Shown here in pieces: positions 26,308 to 35,925 of a stretch of DNA of 64,000 nucleotides. Under the pieces are notes generated by a model. That model was not told the origin of the DNA and did no database searches. It saw nothing but the letters and a program-made list of their open reading frames with translations. This stretch comes from JAPOXR01 sp965199765 (lineage in GTDB: Bacteria > Pseudomonadota > Alphaproteobacteria > Rhodobacterales > Rhodobacteraceae). Where the stretch lies: NCBI GenBank assembly GCA_965199765.1, contig CBDATC010000002.1, forward strand, positions 930,001 to 994,000. Reading direction: 5' to 3'. The stretch's first letter is position 1. Each line of letters starts with the position of its first letter. A program made the translations under genes and the position numbers.

Positions 26308-27717
26308 TCAGAACTGACGCACCAGATTCAACTGCAGGCGATTCGCTTGTGTGTTGGAGGCCTGTGCATTACTCTTGAAACTCTCACTGATCAGCGCAAG
26401 CTGCGGGCTGAATCCAAGAACCGTCCAGTCGCGCTTTAAGATGGTTGCTTCAAAAGTTTGCCGACGGTCGGTCCGCGGCAGATTGTCGCGGGTCGGAACT
26501 CCACTTTGGCCGTCAAAATTGGTTTGCGACAATATTGCTGTCAAACCAACCGTGTAGCCTCTCTCAAAATCTTTGGTAAACCCGGCGCTTCCCCGCACGG
26601 TCCTTCGATGACTGTCTGGTCTTTCCTTTGGTTTGGCTTGCGAAAATGACAAACTTCCCTTCAACGTGAACGTCGGAGAGAGGCGATGCGCGACGCTAGC
26701 TCCGATTTCATACTCGGGCCCATCATTGATTGAATACTGGACGTCCTTGTAGGATCTCTCATACAGACCAAGATTAGTCGATAGGTATGTGCGGGTTCCA
26801 ACAACATGCCTGGTATAGATTGATCCTCCCAATCTTTGATTGAAACCAGAACGTTGATTCGTAACCGTCGCCACTCCACGAAACCCAAGAACGAATCTGT
26901 TGCTGATGTCGAAATCCGGACCAAACGACAAAGTGTAGCTCGTCGAGTCCAGAAGCGAACCAGGAAGTTCTTTCCTCATCAATTCCAATCCAAAATCAAG
27001 CTGTATGATTTCTGTCACTGGAACCCGATATCCCATGCGTCCGGAAACCGCTAAGCCAAAACCTGACTTGGGCTGATCTGAATCCGAGGTGAATGGCAGC
27101 ACCAGCCCGTCACCTAAATCCACTAGGATCGTTTTCTGATCCGATTCATTGTTATAATTGCTGTCCGCTATGAAATCGAAACTTGCCGAGGCGCGCCATC
27201 TGCGCCGCGCTTTGATCTGGTACAGGAAGCGATTGATTTTCACAATCACCGGAGGAGGCGGGTTGCTTGCAAGCACTCTTTCAAAGTGTTCCCGCGCCAA
27301 CCTGTCTTTTCTTTGCAAGAAGAAAGTCCGTGCCAATTCCAAGCGGACCCTGGTAAGATTCGGCTGGATGCTCAGAATGGCGCGAAACGCGGCAACGGCA
27401 TGATCAAGCCGCTCGTTTCTTACTTTTTCATCGGTCGTTTGCACAGCCAACTCCACAAACGATAATCCAGTTAAGAACAAAACCTCATTCATGGAATCAG
27501 GAGTCAGCACAGTCCGCCTGAGCACACTGATGGCTTCCCGATACTGACCTGTATCGTGTAACCTCTTTGCGATGGGAACGGTAATCTCCGGCGGATATAA
27601 TTCAACCGCGTCGGCTGTCGACATGCCGGAGGAAAGAAGAACTAATGGACAAATCACCGTCGCTAAACGCATTAGGCAAGTATGCAGAATTCCTTGGTGC
27701 ATTGCCCCTTCCCGCAC
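26308..27717 (-). CDS. Slam-like outer-membrane protein (TPR + DUF560 barrel)
   Basis: 469 residues. A signal peptide (hydrophobic ATVICPLVLLSSG, cleavage near residue 37) is followed by TPR-like helices to about residue 165. These include RLHDTGQYREAISVLRR and LELARTFFLQRKDRLAREHF. A long amphipathic beta-strand region then runs to a terminal Phe (LQLNLVRQF), the mark of a Bam-assembled barrel. This architecture matches surface lipoprotein assembly modulators (Slam), which move lipoproteins or hemophores to the cell surface. No TbpB-like or other obvious cargo gene is next to it. Confidence 0.8.
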   Translation of the reverse strand: MREGAMHQGILHTCLMRLATVICPLVLLSSGMSTADAVELYPPEITVPIAKRLHDTGQYREAISVLRRTVLTPDSMNEVLFLTGLSFVELAVQTTDEKVRNERLDHAVAAFRAILSIQPNLTRVRLELARTFFLQRKDRLAREHFERVLASNPPPPVIVKINRFLYQIKARRRWRASASFDFIADSNYNNESDQKTILVDLGDGLVLPFTSDSDQPKSGFGLAVSGRMGYRVPVTEIIQLDFGLELMRKELPGSLLDSTSYTLSFGPDFDISNRFVLGFRGVATVTNQRSGFNQRLGGSIYTRHVVGTRTYLSTNLGLYERSYKDVQYSINDGPEYEIGASVAHRLSPTFTLKGSLSFSQAKPKERPDSHRRTVRGSAGFTKDFERGYTVGLTAILSQTNFDGQSGVPTRDNLPRTDRRQTFEATILKRDWTVLGFSPQLALISESFKSNAQASNTQANRLQLNLVRQF

Positions 27718-27847
27718 ATTCGCTCATTCCATTGTCACCATAGCTGTTCCTGGAAAATTTACAAGAATTCGTCCGTGGTCACAGGTAACACAGTCGGAAT
27801 TCAGACCGTTGTTCAGCTGCGCGTTATACCGATGGGAAATCAGATCC

Positions 27848-29233
27848 TTATCCAACATCCGACCCGGACTTCGGCCGGAAAAGACCACCGATTTCCTTCT
27901 TGGCGACACGCGTTACGACCGCCATCGCCAAAATCAACCCCAATGCAACGCTGGCCGCAATACCCAGCCAAACTCCCCAGCTGTCCATTCCGAACACATA
28001 TACAAACAAACCGCAGAAACCCGCGATTCCAATTCCTTGGCGGAATATTCCAATCCAAAGCGTGAAGATCGGTCTCTTCAATGCCTGAAGGAGTGAATTG
28101 ATGGCAAACAGAACGATATAAAGCGGCAAAATGAAACCATCGACATTCAAATAGTTTCCTCCGAACCGAATGACCTCTGGGTCATCAGTGAATATCGACA
28201 TTGCTGGACGGCTGGCAAACCAAAGGATCAAAGAGCCTGCGAACATTAGGCAAATGCCGGCCTTGCAGCAGAAAAAGAACGCTTCCCTCACACGGTCTAA
28301 TCGCCCCGCACCCAGATTTTGCGATGCGATCGGGACAAGTGCGATCGTCAGCCCAAAACCCGGAAGCAACAGCATTTGTTCAATCCGCAAGCCAACTCCA
28401 TATGCAGCAATCGCCTCCGGTCCGAACGGCTTCAAATACAATTGAATGATAAACGCACCAATCATCATCACGATCAGCGCCGAGCTCGTCGGGATGGCTT
28501 GACCAAAAATTTCCTTAAAGCTTCGAATTCGCGGAACAAAACCTGCCTTCGGTCCTTCCTGCATCACTTTCGAGCGCGCAACCTTATGCAGAATATAGCC
28601 GGCGGCTGCCGTTTGGACTGTCAGCGTGGCGACGGCGATACCGTTGAAGCCGATGCCTCCGATGACGCCTGGAATACCGTAGATCATCAGCGGATTGAGT
28701 ATGATGTTCCCAACAAATGAAGCGATCTGCGCTCTCTGCATCGAAACAGCATCGCCTTGCGCAGTTAAAATGCCGTTGGCAGAAAAGGAAACCAAAAATG
28801 ACCCTGTGCCCAACAGCAAAACCTTCAAATAGGCAATTGCCAGATCTCGGAATGGTCCTGGGTCAGAAACAGCATGCACCATTAATGGTGCGATCAGGTA
28901 CCCAAGTCCGCAAAGCACAATCGAAGCAATGAATGCGAAACTCAGCCCTTGACAGGCAATGCGCTTGGCCCGCCGGGGACGGCCCGCCCCCAGAGCTCTG
29001 CCGACGAGAGCTGCCATTGCGGCATTGACACCGAATCCAAGGGCAATGAGCAGAAAAAACACCTGAAATGAAATAGCGAGAGCTGCCAGCGCATCAGTGG
29101 AGATCAGCCCCGCAAAATATGAGTCCACAACATTGTAGAGCGTGGTGAACACCATACCGATCGCGATCGGCACAGCCATCTTTCTGAAATGCCCCGGAAT
29201 CGAACCTGTCACAAAATCCTGTGTTCTATCCAT
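27848..29233 (-). CDS. MATE-family efflux transporter
   Basis: 461-residue inner-membrane antiporter with about twelve hydrophobic helices. The N-terminal half starts HFRKMAVPIAIGMVFTTLYN and the pattern DSYFAGLISTDALAALAISF is typical of MatE domains. The second half repeats it around PTSSALIVMMIGAFIIQLYL. It probably exports a cationic or drug-like compound using Na+ or H+. It stands between slam and a dehydratase on the same strand. Substrate unknown. Confidence 0.9.
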   Translation of the reverse strand: MDRTQDFVTGSIPGHFRKMAVPIAIGMVFTTLYNVVDSYFAGLISTDALAALAISFQVFFLLIALGFGVNAAMAALVGRALGAGRPRRAKRIACQGLSFAFIASIVLCGLGYLIAPLMVHAVSDPGPFRDLAIAYLKVLLLGTGSFLVSFSANGILTAQGDAVSMQRAQIASFVGNIILNPLMIYGIPGVIGGIGFNGIAVATLTVQTAAAGYILHKVARSKVMQEGPKAGFVPRIRSFKEIFGQAIPTSSALIVMMIGAFIIQLYLKPFGPEAIAAYGVGLRIEQMLLLPGFGLTIALVPIASQNLGAGRLDRVREAFFFCCKAGICLMFAGSLILWFASRPAMSIFTDDPEVIRFGGNYLNVDGFILPLYIVLFAINSLLQALKRPIFTLWIGIFRQGIGIAGFCGLFVYVFGMDSWGVWLGIAASVALGLILAMAVVTRVAKKEIGGLFRPKSGSDVG

Positions 29234-29287
29234 CGCGTTCAGATTTTTGTTTTGGAATTATCGGCGATCGCGCTCAAAGCACCGAAA

Positions 29288-31003
29288 TCAACCCATTTTC
29301 TCTTTCGGCAGCAAAAATTCGAAATCGCAGCCTTGGTCGGCCTGCAGCACCTGTTCCGCATACAAACGCGCGTATCCGCGATCAGGAACGGCGGGGGCCC
29401 GATTTACCGCAGCCTGGCGGCGACGCGCCAATTCTTCGTCCGAGATCAGAAGATCGATGCTTTTGTTCTTAACAGACAACGCTATGCGGTCTCCGTTCCG
29501 CAGAAGGGAAAAAGGACCAGCTTCCGCCGCTTCCGGCGTTACATGCAAAATTATGGTGCCGAAAGCGGAACCCGACATGCGCGCGTCTGAAATCCGGACC
29601 ATATCCCGCACCCCTGCCCTTGCTAGTTTTTTCGGAATCGGCAAATATCCTGCCTCAGGCATACCCGACGCGCTGCGTGGACCGGCGTTTTTCATCACAA
29701 TAAAATCCTCTGGATTCACATCCAGATCCGGCGAGTCAATCCTCGCAGCCAAATCTTCCGGCGACTCAAAAACAATCGCTCTTCCGACGCTTTCAAATAA
29801 GTCTTCACGGGCCGCAGAACGTTTTAAGATGGCTCCGCGCGGAGCGAGTGACCCGAAGAGGGTGACCAATCCACCAAATTTTGAAATCGGTTCGGCGGCT
29901 GAAGCGACAACAGACCGATCAACCTTTCCATCGAATGCGTTGATCAGATCACCTAACCGATCCCCGGTCACTGTGAGGCAATCCAAATGAAGCAGCGGTT
30001 CAAGTTCGGCAAGCACCGCCCTCAATCCGCCGCCGAAGAATAAGTCTTCCATGTAATGTTCGCCAGTCGGTTTCAAATTCACCAACACAGGTGTGGAATC
30101 TGAAATTTCATTCAACGAATGCAACGACAATTTTATTCCTGCGCGTCCGGCAATCGCTGTGAGGTGAATGATGGCATTCGTGGACCCCCCGATTGCCAGT
30201 AAAACACGGAGTGCATTTTCGATGGATTTTCGTGTAATGATCTGACTCGGCCGTATTGGCGACACGGCCAATTTGGCTGCGGTCGCTCCTGTCATTTCTG
30301 CTGCCCTTAACCGATCCCCGTGCACGGCGGGAATGGCTGCTGTGCCTGGCAGCGCCATGCCAAGGCTTTCCGCAATGCAGGCCATTGTGGATGCGGTCCC
30401 CATAACAGCGCAAGTGCCGGTAGTCGTCGCTAAACTCGATTCGACTTTATTCAATTCCGCGCGGTTGATTTCGCCTGCCCTGAGTTTGGCCCAAAATCGG
30501 CGGCAGTCCGTGCACGCTCCCAGCCTTTCCCCTTCATGACGCGATGTCATCATCGGACCAGCAGCAATTTGAATGGCGGGAATATCGGCTGAAACCGCCC
30601 CCATCATCTGCGCCGGCACAGTCTTATCGCACCCACCCAGCAGCACGACCGAGTCCATGGGCTGCGCCCGGATCATCTCTTCGGTGTCCATTGCCATGAG
30701 ATTGCGAAATTTCAAGCTCGTTGGATAAAGAAATACCTCACCGAGCGAAATCGTAGGGAATTCCAAAGGCAGCGCGCCTGCCGCCAAGGCTCCTCTTTTG
30801 ATCGCTTCCAGCATTTCAGGGAAATGCCTGTGACAATTATTGAATCCAGAAGGTGGATACGCAATCCCGACAACCGGTCGCGACAGTATATCGCGGGAAT
30901 AGCCCATGGACTGAGCAAATGAACGCCGAAGATAGGTCGAGAACTGAGAATCCCCATAGTTTGTAAGACGCGTTGCAAGTCCTTTGGGCTTTGAATCCGA
31001 CAT
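29288..31003 (-). CDS. IlvD/Edd-family sugar-acid dehydratase
   Basis: 571 residues from the ATG at 31003 (the frame extends to 31042). An Fe-S dehydratase with ligand cysteines in LLGGCDKTVP, GACTDCRRFW and TGTCAVMGTASTM. FNNCHRHFPEMLEAIKRG near residue 55 is characteristic. The variant motifs point to the sugar-acid dehydratases (arabinonate, xylonate or fuconate type) rather than the branched-chain amino acid enzyme IlvD. It is flanked by transporters on the same strand. The substrate is an inference. Confidence 0.85.
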   Translation of the reverse strand: MSDSKPKGLATRLTNYGDSQFSTYLRRSFAQSMGYSRDILSRPVVGIAYPPSGFNNCHRHFPEMLEAIKRGALAAGALPLEFPTISLGEVFLYPTSLKFRNLMAMDTEEMIRAQPMDSVVLLGGCDKTVPAQMMGAVSADIPAIQIAAGPMMTSRHEGERLGACTDCRRFWAKLRAGEINRAELNKVESSLATTTGTCAVMGTASTMACIAESLGMALPGTAAIPAVHGDRLRAAEMTGATAAKLAVSPIRPSQIITRKSIENALRVLLAIGGSTNAIIHLTAIAGRAGIKLSLHSLNEISDSTPVLVNLKPTGEHYMEDLFFGGGLRAVLAELEPLLHLDCLTVTGDRLGDLINAFDGKVDRSVVASAAEPISKFGGLVTLFGSLAPRGAILKRSAAREDLFESVGRAIVFESPEDLAARIDSPDLDVNPEDFIVMKNAGPRSASGMPEAGYLPIPKKLARAGVRDMVRISDARMSGSAFGTIILHVTPEAAEAGPFSLLRNGDRIALSVKNKSIDLLISDEELARRRQAAVNRAPAVPDRGYARLYAEQVLQADQGCDFEFLLPKEKMG

Positions 31004-31097
31004 ATTGAAATCCAATTTGCTTGCGAGAGTGACCGATCTCAAGCGTTCTTACAGAACTTTAGCGCCGTGCACACATCCGAGATTAGAAATGCAAACC

Positions 31098-31123
31098 CCT
31101 GCACGCACAATTTGATGTGCAGG
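31098..31123. promoter_or_regulatory. Inverted repeat upstream of the dehydratase gene
   Basis: CCTGCAC, 12 bases, GTGCAGG: a perfect 7-bp dyad about 95 bases upstream of the dehydratase start. It could be a repressor operator or an mRNA hairpin from the EamA gene side. No T-run follows on either strand. Confidence 0.3.
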
Positions 31124-31211
31124 CGGCACAAAACAAAAGAGATCATTTGGCTTGTTCGGCTGTCCAGCCATTATGAGTTCACCCTTGATTGATCGGATCG
31201 CAGTCTTGCCT

Positions 31212-32108
31212 TTACAAAGCAGTCTCAGTTTTTCCGGCTACCCTTCCCGAACTACGGCCTGATACGAAAACCAGAGCGATCACTGCCGCGAAGACCAACC
31301 CTCCGCCTGCAAATTCCAGTGAAGTGATATGCTCAAAGCCGAACAACCAAACCCAAACCGGACCAAGAGCGCTTTCGATCAAAACAAGCAGACTCACTTC
31401 AGCGGCGGGTAGGTGCGGTGTCCCCCAAGTGATACAGGCGATTCCTGGTCCGACAATCATTCCGCCCATGGCCAAAATCAGCAACAGATCGCGCATGCTC
31501 ACCGAAAAACCGTTCCCGAACCCCAGTGAGAACATGATGCCGAATAATCCCGAGAATAAGCCGGCGATCAATGTGCCGCCGAGTATATCGGTTTTTCGGC
31601 ATTTTCTTGCTACAACCAGCATCGCTGCGAATGAAGCAGCTGCCAGCAGCGCAAGCAAATTGCCAAGCGTCCTTCCAGAGGTCAGCCCATCGCCGATCAT
31701 AAGAAACACCCCACCGCTTGCTGCGAGCATGGCGACCCACGTGAATGGATGGGGTTTCTCGCCAATGAATATCCAAGCTGCGGTTGCTGCCAACAATGGT
31801 GCTACCGTTAGAATGAACAGCGACGAAGCAACGGAAGTATTCAGAATTGCAAACACGTAGAATGCGAACGCTGATGACAGCAACAGCCCGATCGCTGCGT
31901 CAGAACGATCAAGTGAACGCGCTAACCGCATCGGCGACACATGGCGGCGCAGACAAATCAAAGCTGAAACGACAAGCGATAATGTCAGAGACCTGTAGAA
32001 CAAAATCTGAAAGCCATCAGCCTCCTCAATGAAGCGCAGGAACACTCCTGTCCCGCTGAGAAAAACCGCTCCGAGAACAACGACAAGCGAGGCTTGGATT
32101 TTGGTCAT
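31212..32108 (-). CDS. EamA/DMT-family transporter
   Basis: 298 residues with ten hydrophobic helices in two EamA repeats. The first begins QASLVVVLGAVFLSGTGVFL and the second around LLALLAAASFAAMLVVARKC. GEKPHPFTWVAMLAASGGV is the usual junction after the first repeat. Members export amino acids or metabolites. The gene lies upstream of the sugar-acid dehydratase, 170 bp away; a shared role is possible but unproven. Confidence 0.85.
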   Translation of the reverse strand: MTKIQASLVVVLGAVFLSGTGVFLRFIEEADGFQILFYRSLTLSLVVSALICLRRHVSPMRLARSLDRSDAAIGLLLSSAFAFYVFAILNTSVASSLFILTVAPLLAATAAWIFIGEKPHPFTWVAMLAASGGVFLMIGDGLTSGRTLGNLLALLAAASFAAMLVVARKCRKTDILGGTLIAGLFSGLFGIMFSLGFGNGFSVSMRDLLLILAMGGMIVGPGIACITWGTPHLPAAEVSLLVLIESALGPVWVWLFGFEHITSLEFAGGGLVFAAVIALVFVSGRSSGRVAGKTETAL

Positions 32109-32508
32109 TCCTTACCACCTATTGAGTGAAATCCAGGTAAACTTGTTTCCCATTAAATGCGAAGATTGAACGCTCCGAGACCCTTTGCTTTGCCATCACT
32201 TGTTATTCCAACACAATTGTCGAATGCTAAAGGTTTTGAGAATGATGCGAACGGCTCACAATGTAACCTTAAACTCCACTGCAGTTAATTTTATTCCGTT
32301 AGCCTTGATGAGACACAGCTGAGATCAGCATCTGTCAATTGCCGACTCGGATTTCCAGCAACTCTTGCCGCCCATTGCGGATTGGTTGAGAAGTCATTGC
32401 AATTCAGCATTTTTGACACAATCCCTGTTGCCGTGCATTAAGCGGTGTAATTTTTCAGGTCATGTCACGTGAAGTAGATGAGAATCGTCCTTTCATCACA
32501 CCACCGTT
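32109..32508. other. Intergenic region without recognised gene
   Basis: About 400 AT-rich bases upstream of the EamA gene. No open frame with family content, terminator or RNA gene is seen. It probably contains the EamA promoter. Confidence 0.4.
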
Positions 32509-32725
32509 CTAGGTGTATAGGACACCTCTTCATCGCCTGATTTCAGACGGCTTCATCTGATTGTCTGTTTCGAAGCGCCAACATTCTGGAATTAACTTTC
32601 ACGAAAATCGAAGTTCCTTCGGATTTTATCGAATTTCAACTCAAATCAGCGGTTTTTCGGCCTGAACCGACGTTTCTCTGGGTCTCTTGTGTCCCTTATG
32701 CGGATTTTGGACGGATTCGGTCTGC
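32509..32725 (-). mobile_element. IS5-type element right-end fossil, inverted copy
   Basis: Matches the reverse complement of 44757-44895. Shared blocks are ACACCTCTT, CGCCTGATT, GAATTTCAA, TTTTTCGGCCTG, CGTTTCTC and the strongly conserved GTGTCCCTTATGCGGATTTT near 32690-32709. About 85 bases inside the left copy have no partner. The right copy directly follows an IS5-type transposase C-terminus, which identifies both as the end of that element. Confidence 0.6.
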
Positions 32726-32754
32726 GGACGGAAGCGATTCTTCTTCGAAAATCC

Positions 32755-33120
32755 CCCCCCCCGGTTGTCAGCCAGCTGATGCGCGCCATGAGGTTGAACA
32801 AGGCGGCTGATCCGGTCGAAGAGAAGATCCGGCAGACGCTCGGCTGTTACAGCTTCCCCGACATCCATTGGCGCAAAGTCAGGACGAACAATCCGCTGGA
32901 AAGGTTGATGAAGGAAATCCCAAAAACGGACCAAGGTCGTCGGGGCCTTTCCCGATGGTCAATCCTGTCTCTGACTAGCGGCGGCCAGGTTGCAACACGT
33001 CGCCGGCACACAGTGGCGCAGGCGAAAGCACATGCATATGGATCCGCTGCGCGAGATGAGACTTCAACACAATGGAGCCGCCGTCGCATGATCGAAAGTG
33101 CGAACGATTCTGGACACTAC
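32755..33120 (+). pseudogene. IS256-family transposase C-terminus, decayed (copy 2)
   Basis: Encodes FPDIHWRKVRTNNPLERLMK, the hallmark of IS256/mutator-type transposases. After frameshifts it continues toward HVAGTQW-like and MHMDPLREMRLQHNGAAVA segments. The element end GATTCTGGACACTAC closes it at 33120. At least two frameshifts and the loss of everything upstream make it non-functional. It abuts the IS5-type fossil on its left. Confidence 0.75.
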
Positions 33121-33320
33121 TTGGATCGACCACACTACTCATCGGTTTATGACCATGCCCATTGATGTCAAGACTTTCAGCTTCGTTGTCTAGATCAACG
33201 CTGCCCCCTCTGCTTTTCGCTAAAATATGAACCAACAGGTGCGGTTGGATCGGAAGATAAATTATCAGCACCTGAAAGTTCTTGATTGAAATTTGAACAC
33301 GCTGCCGCTAAAGGGCATGC

Positions 33321-33509
33321 ATGCGGATCCTATTCGTAACAGTTCTGTCGGCAATTCTATTGGCCGGTTGCGTAATACCCGCCGAGATCTCGGCGAAGCT
33401 TGACCAAGAAAAGGGAACCCAGATGGACCGCAGCTTTACCCCAACCAACGAATTGACGCGAAAATTGGACGACGCCAAGCTCAAACGGCAGCCCGCCGCC
33501 ATTTTATAA
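33321..33509 (+). CDS. Small lipoprotein, function unknown
   Basis: 62 residues. Signal peptide MRILFVTVLSAILLAGC with an ideal lipobox (LLAGC, Cys17), then a short charged region (KLDQEKGTQMDRSFTPTNE). Lipidation and outer-membrane placement are likely; the absence of Asp at +2 argues against inner-membrane retention. It lies about 110 bases upstream of hom on the same strand. No family recognised. Confidence 0.55.
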   Translation: MRILFVTVLSAILLAGCVIPAEISAKLDQEKGTQMDRSFTPTNELTRKLDDAKLKRQPAAIL

Positions 33510-33616
33510 CCAGTGGCGCGGCGATTGGTGAATTCTTTTCTGGACGGTGAGCGAACACACAAACTCACATGTACTGAAGGCTCGCAGGAACAATCAATTT
33601 CGTCAGGAAGAGCGGA

Positions 33617-34903
33617 GTGAAAGAACCCATATCAATAGGCGTGGCAGGTCTCGGGACCGTCGGTGTCGGAGTTGTCCGCATGCTTCGATCCAACGAGAAG
33701 TTGATTGCTGAACGCGCCGGGCGCCAACTGCTGATTTCCGCTGTATGCGCCCGTTCCAGAGACAAAGACCGTGGAGTTTCTTTGGACGGTATAGACTGGG
33801 TCAGCGATCCGGTTGAACTCGCGAAAAGACCGGACATTCAGGTTTTTGTGGAACTCATCGGCGGAGAAGATGGACCTGCCAAACAGTCGGTCGAAGCAGC
33901 GATCGCCTGCGGCAAAGATATCGTAACCGCAAACAAAGCCCTCTTGGCGCACCACGGCAATCAGATTGCCGAAGCCTGTGAACAGGCTAATGTAACGCTG
34001 CGCTTTGAAGCCGCCGTAGCGGGCGGAATTCCAGTTGTTAAATCTCTGACCGAAAGTCTGGCCGGGGACCGCGTGCATCGTGTCATGGGCGTAATGAACG
34101 GCACCTGCAACTATATCCTCACTCGTATGGAAAGCACCGGAAGATCCTATGAAGAAATCTTCAATGAGGCATTAGAACTCGGCTACTTGGAGGCAGACCC
34201 AACACTGGATGTCGGTGGAATTGACGCAGGCCATAAGCTGTCGCTGCTCGCAGCGATCGCATTTGGCTCCAAGGTTTCCTTCAGCAAAGGTGATTTAGAG
34301 GGAATTGAACGCATTTCCAGCAGCGATATCGAACAGGCGAAAGATCTTGGCTATCGTATCAAACTCTTATGTATGGCAAGGCTTTCGGATGGTGGGTTGG
34401 AACAGAAAACACAGCCTTGTCTGGTCCCTGCTGATTCCCCGGTTGGGCAGGTTGAGAACGCGACCAATATCGTTGTTCTTGAAGGTCAGGAAAGCGGACC
34501 GATTTATCTGCGCGGCGCGGGAGCCGGACAAGGTCCGACAGCATCTGCAGTACTCGGCGACATCATTGACATCGCGCGCGGCCGTAAAATATCAACCTTC
34601 GGACAGCCCGCAGCGTCGCTTAAACCATTAAAGCCAATCCGTCTGCCTAACGCCGTGCCTTATTACGTGCGGCTGCTGCTTGTCGACCGACCCGGTGCGC
34701 TGGCTAAGGTCGCCGCATGTTTCGGTACGGCCGATGTTTCGATCGATCGGATGCGGCAGTGCGGCCATGAAGATGACACCGCACCGGTGATCCTTGTGAC
34801 CCACCGAACAACCCGCGCTAATCTCGATAAGGCGCTCGCTGCGATTCGAAAAACCAGCGTTTCGCTGATTCAACCGATCGCTATTCGAATTGAGGAAACC
34901 TAA
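33617..34903 (+). CDS. hom: Homoserine dehydrogenase
   Basis: 428-residue enzyme reducing aspartate semialdehyde to homoserine for threonine and methionine synthesis. The NAD(P) site is VAGLGTVGVGVVRML at residues 8-22. Typical motifs are DIVTANKALLAHHG (about 100), VMGVMNGTCNYILTRM (about 156) and LEADPTLDVGGIDAGHK (about 195). The C-terminal ACT domain starts near residue 345 (YYVRLLLVDRPGALAKVA) and usually gives threonine feedback. It begins the hom-glpX-recJ cluster seen in many alphaproteobacteria. Confidence 0.96.
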   Translation: MKEPISIGVAGLGTVGVGVVRMLRSNEKLIAERAGRQLLISAVCARSRDKDRGVSLDGIDWVSDPVELAKRPDIQVFVELIGGEDGPAKQSVEAAIACGKDIVTANKALLAHHGNQIAEACEQANVTLRFEAAVAGGIPVVKSLTESLAGDRVHRVMGVMNGTCNYILTRMESTGRSYEEIFNEALELGYLEADPTLDVGGIDAGHKLSLLAAIAFGSKVSFSKGDLEGIERISSSDIEQAKDLGYRIKLLCMARLSDGGLEQKTQPCLVPADSPVGQVENATNIVVLEGQESGPIYLRGAGAGQGPTASAVLGDIIDIARGRKISTFGQPAASLKPLKPIRLPNAVPYYVRLLLVDRPGALAKVAACFGTADVSIDRMRQCGHEDDTAPVILVTHRTTRANLDKALAAIRKTSVSLIQPIAIRIEET

Positions 34904-34941
34904 CACGTGCAAACCAGCGTTTCACCAGACCGGATGCCATC

Positions 34942-35910
34942 GTGAACAGCGCTCGCGAATTTCACGACCGAATGCTTTCCCTGGGATTGGCACGAATTTC
35001 AGAAGCCGCCTCCCTCGCGGCGGCAAACCTGATTGGACGCGGCGACGAGAAAGCTGCCGACAAAGCCGCTGTTGACGCAATGCGCACTCAGCTGAATCTG
35101 CTGAATATCAACGGCGTCGTGGTCATTGGCGAAGGCGAAAGAGATAAAGCGCCAATGCTTTATATTGGGGAAGCGGTCGGCACTGGTGACGGCCCGTCGG
35201 TCGATATCGCGCTTGATCCGCTTGAAGGAACTAGCCTGACTGCAAAAGATATGCCGAACGCGTTGACGGTTATCGCAATGGGCCCGCGCGGTTCAATTCT
35301 GCGTGCGCCTGATGTCTATATGGACAAGCTGGCAATCGGTCCCGGTTATCCTAACAACCTTCTTTCCCTCGAAATGCCTCCAACTGACAGGATCGAAACG
35401 CTGGCAAACGCCAAGGGCTGTCTGCCATCGGAAATCACCGCGTGCATCCTTGATCGAGAACGGCATCGTTCTCTGATCGCTGACATTCGTTCAACAGGAG
35501 CGGCAATTCGTCTGATAACCGATGGCGATGTAGCAGCGATTATGCATTGCACTGAGCCGCAGAGGACAGGCATAGATATCTATATGGGAGTGGGTGGAGC
35601 GCCCGAAGGCGTTCTAGCGGCCGCCGCGCTGCGCTGCATGGGCGGTCAAATGGAATGCCGTCTGCAGTTTCGCAACGACGACGAACGGTTGCGGGCTGCA
35701 CATTCTGGAATACATGACTTGGACCGAATATATCGTCGGGAGGATATGGTTCGGGATCACGTGATTTTCGCCGCCACCGGGGTGACCGACGGTTCACTGT
35801 TGAGGGGCATTCGGCGCGGAAAGGACTACCTCGAATCCGAAACGATTCTGCTGCGCTCAAAGACAGGTTCCGTTCGGCGGATGAATTATCGCCATCCCAT
35901 AGTTCACTGA
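34942..35910 (+). CDS. glpX: Fructose-1,6-bisphosphatase class II
   Basis: 322-residue GlpX-type phosphatase acting in gluconeogenesis. Metal and substrate motifs are present: VVVIGEGERDKAPMLYIGE at about residues 52-70, IALDPLEGTSLTA near 88, and TGVTDGSLLRGI near 284. Length is normal. It lies between hom and recJ, as in many alphaproteobacteria. Confidence 0.96.
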   Translation: MNSAREFHDRMLSLGLARISEAASLAAANLIGRGDEKAADKAAVDAMRTQLNLLNINGVVVIGEGERDKAPMLYIGEAVGTGDGPSVDIALDPLEGTSLTAKDMPNALTVIAMGPRGSILRAPDVYMDKLAIGPGYPNNLLSLEMPPTDRIETLANAKGCLPSEITACILDRERHRSLIADIRSTGAAIRLITDGDVAAIMHCTEPQRTGIDIYMGVGGAPEGVLAAAALRCMGGQMECRLQFRNDDERLRAAHSGIHDLDRIYRREDMVRDHVIFAATGVTDGSLLRGIRRGKDYLESETILLRSKTGSVRRMNYRHPIVH

Positions 35911-35925
35911 ATCCGAGGGTGCCAT

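Noticed and set aside
33321..33509. Small lipoprotein as Slam cargo
   Set aside because: Only 62 residues with no barrel-like region and several kilobases from the slam-like gene; too small for known cargo.
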